Source: JAUIIK01 sp963745675
GTDB taxonomy: Bacteria > Chloroflexota > Chloroflexia > Thermomicrobiales > CFX8
Direction of reading: 5' to 3'
Assembly: GCA_963745675.1 (NCBI GenBank)
Contig: CAVUYM010000028.1
Coordinates: 55,673-119,672, forward strand
DNA: 64,000 nucleotides
This document shows, piece by piece, positions 1 to 7,821 of the stretch. The stretch's first letter is position 1; each line of letters begins with the position of its first letter. The position numbers were made by a program, and so were the translations under genes. A model generated the notes under the pieces. It was not told the origin of the DNA, did no database searches, and saw only the letters and a program-made list of their open reading frames with translations.

Positions 1-1014
1 GACGAATTGTCGAAGGAAGGCGAGAGCGGACGCCGCCAGATCAATCGCTACCAGCACTACATGACAGTGCCGCTTGCGATTCTCCAGGGCTACGGTCAGA
101 TCATTCTGATGCAGAACCAAAACGTAATTTCTGACTTTGGATTGTTCTCGTCGGATACATGGCTGCATTCGATTGCCATTTTGACTTCTCTGACGGCGGG
201 CACGATGGTGCTCGTCTGGATGGGTGAGCTCATCACCGAGAGTGGTATCGGCAATGGAATATCGATCATCATTTTCGGGGGCATTGTAGCCAGCTTGCCG
301 GGAGCCGTTGGAAACTTGATCTTTGGGGGTACTTTCCAGGATAACGTCATAGGCACCGTCGCATTTGTGGCGCTCGGCATCTTGACCGTTGTCGGCGTTG
401 TGTTGTTGAACGAGGGCCAACGCAGAATCCCGGTCCATCACGCCAAACGGGTTAGACGGGGCAGGATGTACGGTGGGAGTTCTACATTCATACCGCTTAA
501 GGTCAATTCTGCGGGCATGATTCCGCTCATCTTCGCTGTATCGATCATGGTCTTTCCTGGTCTGGTGGCAAATTTCCTGACTGGATCGGAGCGGCCATGG
601 CTGCGGGACCTGGCCAGCAGTCTCGCCAACTTCTTTGACGCGAACACGTTGCAGTACCAGGTCGTGTACTTCTTCATGGTCGTTGCGTTCACATACTTCT
701 ATACGATGGTGGTATTCCAGCAGCAAAACATAGCCGAGAGCTTGCAAAGGCAAGGTGCGTTCATACCCGGCATCAGGCCGGGAGCAAATACGAACCGGTA
801 TCTCACCGGCGTACTTACCCGCATCACGCTTGTAGGAGCTTTTGGACTTGGATTCGTGGCAATTCTGCCGTACGTTGTATCTCAGCTGACGGGTATTCAA
901 ACGTTGTTCCTCGGAGCAACTTCTCTTCTGATTATCGTCGGCGTCGCGATAGACACCATGCGGCAGCTCGAAGCTCAGCTCATGATGCGAAACTACGAAG
1001 GTTTTATTGGTTAG
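1..1014 (+). CDS. secY: Protein translocase subunit SecY (5' end outside window)
   Basis: This is the C-terminal 337 residues of the SecY channel, which with SecE and SecG forms the membrane pore for Sec-dependent secretion and membrane insertion. The open frame runs off the left edge, so roughly the first 90-100 codons are missing. The sequence shows repeated hydrophobic segments and the conserved cytosolic loop QRRIPVHHAKR, where SecA and the ribosome dock. The KEGESGRRQINRYQ region at the left edge is also typical of SecY. It is followed by adk and map, the usual end of the spc operon. Confidence 0.97.
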   Translation, partial: DELSKEGESGRRQINRYQHYMTVPLAILQGYGQIILMQNQNVISDFGLFSSDTWLHSIAILTSLTAGTMVLVWMGELITESGIGNGISIIIFGGIVASLPGAVGNLIFGGTFQDNVIGTVAFVALGILTVVGVVLLNEGQRRIPVHHAKRVRRGRMYGGSSTFIPLKVNSAGMIPLIFAVSIMVFPGLVANFLTGSERPWLRDLASSLANFFDANTLQYQVVYFFMVVAFTYFYTMVVFQQQNIAESLQRQGAFIPGIRPGANTNRYLTGVLTRITLVGAFGLGFVAILPYVVSQLTGIQTLFLGATSLLIIVGVAIDTMRQLEAQLMMRNYEGFIG

Positions 1015-1110
1015 CTCCTTCGTCGCAAAACTATCAGTGTGTCGGTAGGGTGCTCGACCTAGTGCGCCCGATCCGATTTCGTTTTCTCTTCCAGGATTGC
1101 AGAAGGATTG

Positions 1111-1725
1111 ATGAAGCACGTTGTCATAGTGGGTCCACAAGGAGCAGGCAAAGGTACCCAGGCGCTTCTTCTCGCCGACAAGTTCAATCTCGTGCATCTC
1201 TCAACCGGAGACATATTCCGAGCGCTCATGCAGACTGATTCGGAGCTAGCGGAAGAGGTCCGCAGTTACTATGATGCGGGTAGTCTCGTACCGGACGATG
1301 TAACCGCAAGGGTTCTCTTTTCGCGCCTTGACGAAGTCGCAGCATCAACGCAGTTTACTGGCGCTCTCATTGATGGTTATCCCAGGAATGCAGAGCAGGC
1401 TAGCGTCCTGGATCGGACGATCGAAGAACGCGGTGAAAAGCTTGTTGCAGTCGTACATATTGATGTTCCAATTCAGATACTGAAAGAGCGGATCGCGCTC
1501 CGGGCCGAGCAAGAGGGCCGTTCGGACGACACGCCGGAGGCGCTCGAGCGACGCCTCTCGATCTACTTTAAGAACACTGAGCCATTAATCGAGCATTGGC
1601 GCGAAAGAGACATCGTGCTCGATATCGATGGAGATCAGTCCATCGAATGTGTAGCGAATGATATTGAAACCGCTATCGCGCCGACTTTTGCGAGTCTGGA
1701 TCGGGACGATTCGTGCCAATCCTGA
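1111..1725 (+). CDS. adk: Adenylate kinase
   Basis: Adenylate kinase interconverts ATP + AMP and 2 ADP in the cytoplasm. The P-loop GPQGAGKGT lies at residues 8-16, followed by the AMP-site motifs HLSTGDIFR and DGYPRN. At 204 aa it is the short-LID form: the LID reads LRAEQEGRSDDTPE and has no Cys4 zinc insertion. I chose ATG 1111, preceded by AGAAGGA. A TTG at 1108 abuts the ribosome site and is less likely. The 3' end overlaps map by 13 bases, suggesting translational coupling. Confidence 0.96.
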   Translation: MKHVVIVGPQGAGKGTQALLLADKFNLVHLSTGDIFRALMQTDSELAEEVRSYYDAGSLVPDDVTARVLFSRLDEVAASTQFTGALIDGYPRNAEQASVLDRTIEERGEKLVAVVHIDVPIQILKERIALRAEQEGRSDDTPEALERRLSIYFKNTEPLIEHWRERDIVLDIDGDQSIECVANDIETAIAPTFASLDRDDSCQS

Positions 1726-2477
1726 TAAAGAGCGATACAGACATCCAGAAGATGAGGGTCGCCGGGCAGGTTGTCGCCGACGTCCATCGGAAAATGGCTG
1801 AACTGATCAAACCCGGTGTCACGACAGCAGAGTTGGATACCGCGGCAGCGGCGATTATCGAAGCCGCCGGCGGCGTACCGTCTTTCCTGGGATACCACGG
1901 ATATCCTGCCGCTATCTGCGCATCGATCAATGAAGAAGTCGTTCATGGGATCCCCGGTGATCGAAAGCTCCAGGAGGGTGATATCGTGTCGATCGACGTC
2001 GGTGCGTATATCGAGGGTTTTCATGGAGATGCCGCGGCAACGTATACCGTTGGTACGGTAGAGTCAGCGTGTCGGGAACTGATTGAAGCCGCTGAGCGAG
2101 CCTTCGAAGCTGGATTCGCCGTAGCAACCGTCGGCAATCGCATTGGGGATATATCAGCGGCGATACAGCATTCAATCGAGGAGTCAGGCTACGGCATCGT
2201 CCGGATGTACGGCGGGCACGGAATTGGTCGTCGCATGCATGAGGATCCGTCCGTCCTCAACTATGGCGCACCAGGCTCGGGAGCACGGTTGCAGGCTGGC
2301 ATGACGCTGGCAATTGAACCGATGTTGACGCTGGGCGACGCCGACGTGCGCGAGTTGGACGACGGTTGGACGGTTGTGACGGTTGACGGTTCCCCAGCCG
2401 CCCATTATGAACATACCGTGCTGATCACCGAAGGATTGCCGGAGAGACTTACGCAACGAGTTCTAGAAGTGGTATAA
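1713..2477 (+). CDS. map: Methionine aminopeptidase, type I
   Basis: This enzyme removes the initiator methionine from nascent proteins. The five metal ligands of the family are in place at about D95, D106, H169, E202 and E233, within IDVGAYIEGFHGD, GGHGIGRRMHE, IEPML and YEHT. It is 254 aa, the usual length of type Ia enzymes, without an N-terminal zinc extension. It starts with GTG inside the end of adk. Its stop codon overlaps the -10 hexamer proposed for infA. Confidence 0.96.
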   Translation: MPILIKSDTDIQKMRVAGQVVADVHRKMAELIKPGVTTAELDTAAAAIIEAAGGVPSFLGYHGYPAAICASINEEVVHGIPGDRKLQEGDIVSIDVGAYIEGFHGDAAATYTVGTVESACRELIEAAERAFEAGFAVATVGNRIGDISAAIQHSIEESGYGIVRMYGGHGIGRRMHEDPSVLNYGAPGSGARLQAGMTLAIEPMLTLGDADVRELDDGWTVVTVDGSPAAHYEHTVLITEGLPERLTQRVLEVV

Positions 2478-2478
2478 T
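2449..2478 (+). promoter_or_regulatory. Internal promoter for infA and the alpha operon
   Basis: A perfect extended -10 (TGG then TATAAT at 2473-2478) overlaps the end of map. TTACGC at 2449-2454 gives a partial -35 with an 18-base spacer. The predicted start, near 2485, would give infA a leader of about 50 bases and let infA through rpsI be expressed apart from secY-adk-map. This is inferred from motif match only. Confidence 0.6.
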
Positions 2479-2534
2479 AGGCGGCTGTAGTGCGCTCTTG
2501 CGCTCGTTTTGGGCTGTCCTGTATCGGAGGATGT

Positions 2535-2756
2535 TTGGCCAAGAAGGACGTCATTGAAGTTGAGGGAAAAGTGACCGAGCCGCTTCCCAATGCGATGTTT
2601 CGCGTTGAGTTGGATAGCGGCCATGAAGTGCTTGCACACATCTCGGGCAAGCTTCGCATGCATTACATACGCATTTCACCCGGCGACAAGGTCCGCATCG
2701 AACTTTCCCCGTACGATCTGACGCGTGGCCGGATAACCTACAGACTACGAGCCTAA
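2535..2756 (+). CDS. infA: Translation initiation factor IF-1
   Basis: IF-1 is a single OB-fold protein that occupies the ribosomal A site during initiation. The start is TTG at 2535, four bases after GGAGG. It gives the canonical beginning AKKDVIEVEGKV and a 73-residue product of normal length. Conserved features include the NAMFRVEL and RGRITYR segments. The frame is open further upstream, but those residues do not resemble the family and precede the strong ribosome site. rpmJ follows after 55 bases. Confidence 0.95.
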   Translation: MAKKDVIEVEGKVTEPLPNAMFRVELDSGHEVLAHISGKLRMHYIRISPGDKVRIELSPYDLTRGRITYRLRA

Positions 2757-2811
2757 CGCGTGGCGTTGGCATCTTGCCATCGCTTCGCATCGAAAGTCGA
2801 GGCCCATAGAG

Positions 2812-2925
2812 ATGAAAGTTTCTGCATCAGTCAAACGCCGCTGCGAGCGGTGCAAGATCATTAAGCGTCACGGCGTTGTGCGCGTAATCTGCGTGAATCC
2901 AAAGCACAAACAGCGTCAGGGCTAG
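2812..2925 (+). CDS. rpmJ: 50S ribosomal protein L36
   Basis: L36 is a 37-residue zinc-containing protein of the large subunit. The zinc ligands are present as C-x2-C-x12-C-x4-H (C11, C14, C27, H32), so this is the zinc-binding type. It begins MKVSASVKRRCERCKI and ends KHKQRQG. It lies between infA and rpsM, its normal place. Confidence 0.95.
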   Translation: MKVSASVKRRCERCKIIKRHGVVRVICVNPKHKQRQG

Positions 2926-2949
2926 TAACCAGGCAGAGAAGGGGATCAG

Positions 2950-3324
2950 ATGGCTCGTATTGCCGGTGTTGATATTCCAAGAGACAAAACGGTCAACGTT
3001 AGCTTGACCTACATCTACGGCATTGGGGATACGACCAGCGCCGCAATCCTCGATCAGGTAAACATCGATCCTGGAACACGCGTGCGCGATCTGACGGACG
3101 CCGAGGTCACTCGCTTGCGTGAAGTCATCGAGCGCGATCTCATTGTCGAAGGCGACTTGCGGCGTGAAGTCCAGATGAACATCAAGCGATTGATGGATAT
3201 CGGATGCTATCGCGGTCTTCGACACAGACGCGGTATGCCGGTCCATGGGCAGCGGACACGGACCAACGCGCGGACGCGCAGAGGACCCAAGCGAACAGTC
3301 AGTCGCCGTCGTAGCGCTGCGTAG
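2950..3324 (+). CDS. rpsM: 30S ribosomal protein S13
   Basis: S13 is a head protein of the 30S subunit that contacts the P-site tRNA and L5. The start MARIAGVDIPRDK, the helix-two-turn-helix region and the basic tail RGMPVHGQRTRTNARTRRG are typical. It is 124 aa with ATG at 2950 after GAAGGGGATC. An 89-base gap with a hairpin separates it from rpsK. Confidence 0.97.
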   Translation: MARIAGVDIPRDKTVNVSLTYIYGIGDTTSAAILDQVNIDPGTRVRDLTDAEVTRLREVIERDLIVEGDLRREVQMNIKRLMDIGCYRGLRHRRGMPVHGQRTRTNARTRRGPKRTVSRRRSAA

Positions 3325-3333
3325 TTGAAGTAA

Positions 3334-3370
3334 TGCCAGCCGGAAGCAATGCTTTCGGAAACTGCTGGCA
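3334..3370 (+). promoter_or_regulatory. Two-tier RNA hairpin between rpsM and rpsK
   Basis: TGCCAGC (3334-3340) pairs perfectly with GCTGGCA (3364-3370). Inside it CGGAAGC (3341-3347) pairs with GCTTTCG (3351-3357) with one G-U, around an AAT loop. A six-base bulge, GAAACT, separates the two helices on the 3' side. No U-run follows, so it is not a terminator. A processing site or ribosomal-protein (for example S4) autoregulatory site is possible, but this is inference. Confidence 0.5.
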
Positions 3371-3413
3371 AACGTTGAATCACACTGTGAACCGGGAAAG
3401 GTACTAGTCGAGA

Positions 3414-3818
3414 ATGGCAGATCGCAGGCGGGGCCGTGGGAGAACTCGAGTTCGGAGACGAGATCGAAAGAATATCCCGCGCGGGTTGGCGTTTATTCGT
3501 TCGACTTTCAACAACACGATCGTGACCCTCACCGACCCGGCCGGCAATGCTGTCGCTTGGGCGAGCGCCGGCGCCTCGGGGTTCCGTGGATCTCGCAAGA
3601 GCACTCCGTATGCCGCACAAGTAACTGCGGAGAGCGCAGCCCGCAAAGCCATGGAACACGGAATGCGGGAAGTAGAAGTCATCGTAACCGGCCCTGGGGC
3701 TGGTCGCGAAATGGCGATTCGCGCTCTCGCAGCCAGTGGGATGCAAATTTCCTCCATCGCTGACAGGACGCCAATTCCACATAACGGTTGCCGCCCGCGC
3801 AAGCGCCGGCGCAACTAG
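3414..3818 (+). CDS. rpsK: 30S ribosomal protein S11
   Basis: S11 lies in the platform of the 30S subunit. Family hallmarks are FIRSTFNNTIVTLTD, ASAGASGFRGSRKSTPYAAQ and the C-terminal DRTPIPHNGCRPRKRRR. It is 134 aa with ATG at 3414 behind GGGAAAGG. It sits in the alpha operon order rpsM-rpsK-rpsD-rpoA. Confidence 0.97.
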   Translation: MADRRRGRGRTRVRRRDRKNIPRGLAFIRSTFNNTIVTLTDPAGNAVAWASAGASGFRGSRKSTPYAAQVTAESAARKAMEHGMREVEVIVTGPGAGREMAIRALAASGMQISSIADRTPIPHNGCRPRKRRRN

Positions 3819-3891
3819 GTTTCAAATTCGACTGACGCATCAAGTAATTGCAGCACTTTTTAGGTTCAGTGGGGGAGATTTAGGAAAATTC

Positions 3892-4527
3892 ATGGCGAGA
3901 TATCGAGGACCAAGCGTCCGGCAAAGTAGGCGAACAGGTGTGCCTCTCGACGAGAAGTCGGAGCGGCATTTTGCGAAGCGCGGTGGTGGTCGACAAAACC
4001 GCTTAAACCCGCCCGGTATGCATGGCGAACGTCGTCAACGACGACCATCAGAGCATGGCTTGCAGTTGCGCGAGAAGCAGAAGGTACGCTGGCTATACGG
4101 TGTGCTCGAGAAGCAATTTCGGCGTCACTTTGATGCAGCTGCGCGGATGGATGGCGTCACGGGTGAAAATCTGCTGAGAGTTCTCGAAACGCGCCTTGAC
4201 AACACCGTTTATCGCATCGGATTCGGTGCCACGCGGAGACAGGCACGCCAGCTCGTGAACCATGGACACATCATGGTCAATGGACGCCGAACGGATATTC
4301 CTTCGGCGATGGTCAAGCCGGGCGACATCATCTCCGTGCGACCGCAAAGTATTGAAAAAGAGTATTTCAAGGTTCTCGCTGAGGAAATAGGTCATCGCAA
4401 CGTCCCGGACTGGATTACTCGAAACGATGAGACCTTCAGCGCGACTATTCTCCATGCGCCATCTCGAGATGAAATGGTGCTTCCGTCAATCAATGAGCAA
4501 CTTGTCGTTGAGTTTTACAGCAAGTAG
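3892..4527 (+). CDS. rpsD: 30S ribosomal protein S4
   Basis: S4 is a primary 16S rRNA binder and, in several bacteria, an autoregulator of its own operon. ATG 3892 follows TAGGAAAATTC and gives MARYRGPSVRQSRR, 211 aa. The S4 RNA-binding domain is at ARQLVNHGHIMVNG. The N-terminal region lacks the CxxC-type zinc cysteines, so this is the zinc-free form. The open frame extends further upstream over the end of rpsK, but that part is not S4-like. Confidence 0.96.
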   Translation: MARYRGPSVRQSRRTGVPLDEKSERHFAKRGGGRQNRLNPPGMHGERRQRRPSEHGLQLREKQKVRWLYGVLEKQFRRHFDAAARMDGVTGENLLRVLETRLDNTVYRIGFGATRRQARQLVNHGHIMVNGRRTDIPSAMVKPGDIISVRPQSIEKEYFKVLAEEIGHRNVPDWITRNDETFSATILHAPSRDEMVLPSINEQLVVEFYSK

Positions 4528-4614
4528 CCCAATTGAATCGTTCACATAGCGGCGGAACGGCTCGCATTTCACGCCGTCACGTCGCAATCTTGTCGCCAGG
4601 GGAGGGCATTCCCA

Positions 4615-5580
4615 TTGCAGGAACTTACGCAACCGTCCGTTAACTTAACGCTCGAAGGACACAACTACGGGCGATTCACGATCGAACCGCTGGAGCGAGG
4701 CTATGGCCTGACGCTCGGACATGCGCTTCGCCGAATTCTCCTCCGCTCGCTTCCTGGCTCGGCAATCGTCCGAACCCGAATTGCCAATGTCTGGCATGAG
4801 TTCTCGACGATTGAAGGCGTACGAGAAGACGTCACAGAGATCGTGCTCAATCTGAAACGTGTTCGCATTCAATCAACCGGCTCGCTCAAAGAGCATCGGG
4901 CTCATCTTTACAGCAAGGGCTCGGGTCAGGTGACGGCTGGGCATATCGAATGGCCTGCGGAACTGGAAGTCGTGAACCCGGATCTCCTGATCGCAACTCT
5001 GGACGGCGATGACGCTGAGATCGAGCTCGATATTATCGTTCAGTCTGGACGAGGATATATGCCTGCAGAATCGCAGGACGTATTCGCGATCGGAGAAATA
5101 CCGATCGACGCAATCTTCACACCGATAGAGAAAGTCAACTACGTCGTAGAACAGACCCGCGTTGGTGGACAGACCGACTACGACCGTTTGATCCTTGAGA
5201 TTCAGACGGATGGGACGATTGAGGCCGCGGACGCGCTTTCTGAAGCGGCCCGGATTCTTGTCGAGCATGCCCAGATGATCGCTGGCTTCACTACCGAACC
5301 GGTAGAGGAAGATGAAGTAGATAGCCTCATTCCGACCGAGGTCGAGACAAAGCCGCTTGCCGATCTCGGGCTTTCGCCGCGCGTGCTGAACGCGCTACGG
5401 AGCCGTCAGATCGAGCAGGTCGGTCAGGTTCTCCTAATGGACGAAGATCAGTTACTCGCAATTCGCAACTTCGGACCGCAGTCACTCAAAGAGCTAATGG
5501 ATTCGCTGATCGAACATGGTTATGACATTCCATCGCCATTGATGGGTATGGGCGAGCTGGCTGAGGAAACCGTAAGCTAA
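4615..5580 (+). CDS. rpoA: DNA-directed RNA polymerase alpha subunit
   Basis: Alpha dimerises to nucleate RNA polymerase assembly. Its C-terminal domain contacts UP elements and activators. The N-terminal domain shows RGYGLTLGHALRRILLRSLPG and the helix-hairpin-helix C-terminal domain lies around LGLSPRVLNALRSRQIEQVGQVL, near residues 255-277. It is 321 aa. Start is TTG 4615, eight bases after AGGGGAGGG, which decides the start. Confidence 0.97.
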   Translation: MQELTQPSVNLTLEGHNYGRFTIEPLERGYGLTLGHALRRILLRSLPGSAIVRTRIANVWHEFSTIEGVREDVTEIVLNLKRVRIQSTGSLKEHRAHLYSKGSGQVTAGHIEWPAELEVVNPDLLIATLDGDDAEIELDIIVQSGRGYMPAESQDVFAIGEIPIDAIFTPIEKVNYVVEQTRVGGQTDYDRLILEIQTDGTIEAADALSEAARILVEHAQMIAGFTTEPVEEDEVDSLIPTEVETKPLADLGLSPRVLNALRSRQIEQVGQVLLMDEDQLLAIRNFGPQSLKELMDSLIEHGYDIPSPLMGMGELAEETVS

Positions 5581-5618
5581 TTCGAGATAACGGGCGCTGT
5601 AGAAACAGGGAGTGCAGG

Positions 5619-5972
5619 ATGAGACACAGAAAATCAGGCCGCAAGTTCGGCCGCAATACAAACCAGCGCAAAGCGCTGTTTCGTGGACTGGCCTCGTCAC
5701 TGATTCTCAATGAACGCATCACGACGACTGAGGCAAAAGCCAAGAATATCCGCCCAATTGTCGAGAAGCTAGTGACCATGTCACGTGAAGATACCGAACA
5801 CCATCGTCGCCTGGTGCGCTCTCGCGTCGGTAGTGATGCGGCAACCCGCAAGCTATTCGAGGTCATCGGGCCGCGCTTCGAAGATCAGAGTGGTGGCTAT
5901 ACCCGCATTTACAAGATCGGGCGGCGACACGGTGATGCGGCTCCAATGGCGCTCATCGAATTCGTCGAATAG
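5619..5972 (+). CDS. rplQ: 50S ribosomal protein L17
   Basis: L17 is a large-subunit protein near the exit tunnel. It begins MRHRKSGRKFGRNTNQRKAL and carries the family segment ERITTTEAKAKNIRP. It is 117 aa, the short bacterial form. ATG 5619 follows GTGCAGG. It is next to rpoA, as in most bacteria. Confidence 0.97.
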   Translation: MRHRKSGRKFGRNTNQRKALFRGLASSLILNERITTTEAKAKNIRPIVEKLVTMSREDTEHHRRLVRSRVGSDAATRKLFEVIGPRFEDQSGGYTRIYKIGRRHGDAAPMALIEFVE

Positions 5973-5993
5973 CCTTCCAGTCAAATAGATCTG

Positions 5994-6797
5994 GTGCGCG
6001 TCAAGTTCGTCATTTCTTACGATGGTCGCGCCTTTCGTGGATCCCAGATCCAACCACATGTGCGCACAGTGCAAGAAGCGCTTGAGGAAGGCTTGCAGAA
6101 GATTCGAGCCTACGCAGGCCGAACGACGTTTGCCGGTAGAACCGACGCCGGCGTTCACGCTGTTGGCCAGGTAGTTTCATGCGATATCAACTGGGATCGG
6201 GAACTTCGTCGACTCTCTCACTCGCTCAACAGCGTTATGCCTAACGACCTCCGAGTAATCTCTTGTGATGAAGCTGCGCCGGGATTCAGTGCACGATTCG
6301 ACGCCGTTTCTCGAGAGTATCGTTATCGAATCGTCGAAGCGATAGGTCTCAGCCCGCTGCATTCAGGATACATATGGGCGTACCCCGATCCGGTTGATCC
6401 TGAACTTGCAACACTTGCGGCCCGTCGCATGGTGGGTCGTCGGAACTTCGGAAGTTTCGCCAGCGCAGGCGTGAGCAGGAGCTTTGATGCTGAGGATCTC
6501 GAACGAAACGTCGTCATGTGCGATTGGAGAACAATTGGAACGGCTATGTTCCCTACCCCAGAGAACCGACCAGTCCAAGAGCTTCGAATTCGTGCCGACG
6601 GGTTTCTTCCGCAGATGGTTCGTAACATAATGAGTGCGATCGTTGAGGTGGCAAGTGGCAATAAGCCTCAGGAATGGATAGAATACTTGCTTGTGTCCGG
6701 CGATAGGCGCTTGCTCGGCCCTCCGGCACCTCCGCATGGTCTGGTTTTATGGGATGTGGAGTATGACGGGAATCTGGATATTCAGTTGGGGAATTAG
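5994..6797 (+). CDS. truA: tRNA pseudouridine(38-40) synthase
   Basis: TruA converts U38-U40 of the tRNA anticodon arm to pseudouridine. The catalytic aspartate lies in GRTDAGVHA near residue 51. The family motifs YDGRAFRGSQ and DGFLPQMVRNI are also present. It is 267 aa with a GTG start at 5994, in the common rplQ-truA-rplM order. Confidence 0.95.
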   Translation: MRVKFVISYDGRAFRGSQIQPHVRTVQEALEEGLQKIRAYAGRTTFAGRTDAGVHAVGQVVSCDINWDRELRRLSHSLNSVMPNDLRVISCDEAAPGFSARFDAVSREYRYRIVEAIGLSPLHSGYIWAYPDPVDPELATLAARRMVGRRNFGSFASAGVSRSFDAEDLERNVVMCDWRTIGTAMFPTPENRPVQELRIRADGFLPQMVRNIMSAIVEVASGNKPQEWIEYLLVSGDRRLLGPPAPPHGLVLWDVEYDGNLDIQLGN

Positions 6798-6816
6798 GGC
6801 TGAGACTGGGAATGCA

Positions 6817-7254
6817 ATGGCTGTAAAGACATACACACCAAGAGAATCCGAGATTGAGCGCAAATGGTTCGTGGTCGATGCAGAGGATGTGATCCTCGGT
6901 CGCCTTTCGACTCAGATCGCTTCGATACTACGTGGCAAGCACAAGCCGCAATTCACACCAAATCTCGATGCCGGAGATTTCGTCATCGTCGTGAATGCGG
7001 AAAAAGTGCGGGTCAGTGGTGCAAAAGACCAGCAGAAGACATACTACCGCCACAGCCGCTATCCAGGTGGTTTGCGCTCGATGACGTTCAACGAGATGAT
7101 CGAGCGGCATCCGGAGCGGGTAATTCAAACGGCGGTGCGAGGCATGATCCCGAAGAACGCGCTTGGCAAACGCGTGCTGCGTAAGCTCAGGGTCTATACT
7201 GGCCCCGATCATCCACACAGCGGTCAGCAGCCGGTCAAGCTTGAAATTACATAA
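6817..7254 (+). CDS. rplM: 50S ribosomal protein L13
   Basis: L13 is an early-assembling large-subunit protein. ATG 6817 gives MAVKTYTPRESEIERKW and a 145-residue protein. Signature segments are VILGRLSTQIASILRGKHKP and RGMIPKNALGKRVLRKL. Upstream in-frame codons overlap the end of truA and are not L13-like. rpsI follows after 30 bases. Confidence 0.96.
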   Translation: MAVKTYTPRESEIERKWFVVDAEDVILGRLSTQIASILRGKHKPQFTPNLDAGDFVIVVNAEKVRVSGAKDQQKTYYRHSRYPGGLRSMTFNEMIERHPERVIQTAVRGMIPKNALGKRVLRKLRVYTGPDHPHSGQQPVKLEIT

Positions 7255-7284
7255 GATGCGGGGCGATGAGATGGGGAGCCGACG

Positions 7285-7686
7285 TTGAGTCAGAGCACAC
7301 GATATTTCTATGCAAATGGACGCCGCAAGTCGGCGGTCGCGCGAGTCAGGCTGTATCCCGGAGGCGGCGAGATTACCGTCAACGGTAAGCCTGCAACAGA
7401 TTATTTCGGTGGACGCATTCAATTGCAATCGATGATTGCTCAACCGTTGCGATTGACCAACACGCTCGATCAATTCAATGTCATCGTCAATGTCAAGGGT
7501 GGCGGAGTCAGCGGTCAGGCCAGTGCTGTCCGGCATGGCATCGCCAGGGCCTTGACCGTTGCAAACGGAGATTTGCGCTCGCCGCTGAAGCGTGCCGGAA
7601 TGCTGACGCGAGACGCGCGAGTTAAGGAACGCAAGAAGCCGGGTCTCAAGCGAGCCCGAAAGGCGCCTCAGTACACGAAGCGCTAG
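7285..7686 (+). CDS. rpsI: 30S ribosomal protein S9
   Basis: S9 reaches the P-site tRNA with its C-terminal tail. The start is TTG 7285 behind GATGGGG. The protein shows ANGRRKSAVARVRLYPG near the N-terminus and ends KAPQYTKR, close to the usual SKR tail. It is 133 aa and the last gene of the ribosomal block, followed by a strong terminator. Confidence 0.97.
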   Translation: MSQSTRYFYANGRRKSAVARVRLYPGGGEITVNGKPATDYFGGRIQLQSMIAQPLRLTNTLDQFNVIVNVKGGGVSGQASAVRHGIARALTVANGDLRSPLKRAGMLTRDARVKERKKPGLKRARKAPQYTKR

Positions 7687-7740
7687 CACTACTTACCCAG
7701 CGCCTGGATTCTTCGGCAATCAATCTGAGAATTTGAAGCA

Positions 7741-7778
7741 AACAAGGACGACTCATTGAGTCGTCCTTGTTTATTTTG
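7741..7778. terminator. Bidirectional intrinsic terminator after rpsI
   Basis: A perfect 14-bp stem (7741-7754 with 7758-7771) closes a three-base ATT loop and runs into TATTTTG. On the other strand the hairpin also ends in a T-containing stretch (TTGTTTGC). It can therefore serve the convergent rpsI and PLP-enzyme genes. Confidence 0.9.
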
Positions 7779-7821
7779 TCCTGATGCAACGGGACGCGCG
7801 GTGTGGGGATAAAGGGCAGTC

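Noticed and set aside
3207..3782. Long antisense frame over rpsM-rpsK
   Set aside because: It is a shadow of two well-supported ribosomal protein genes with no family resemblance.
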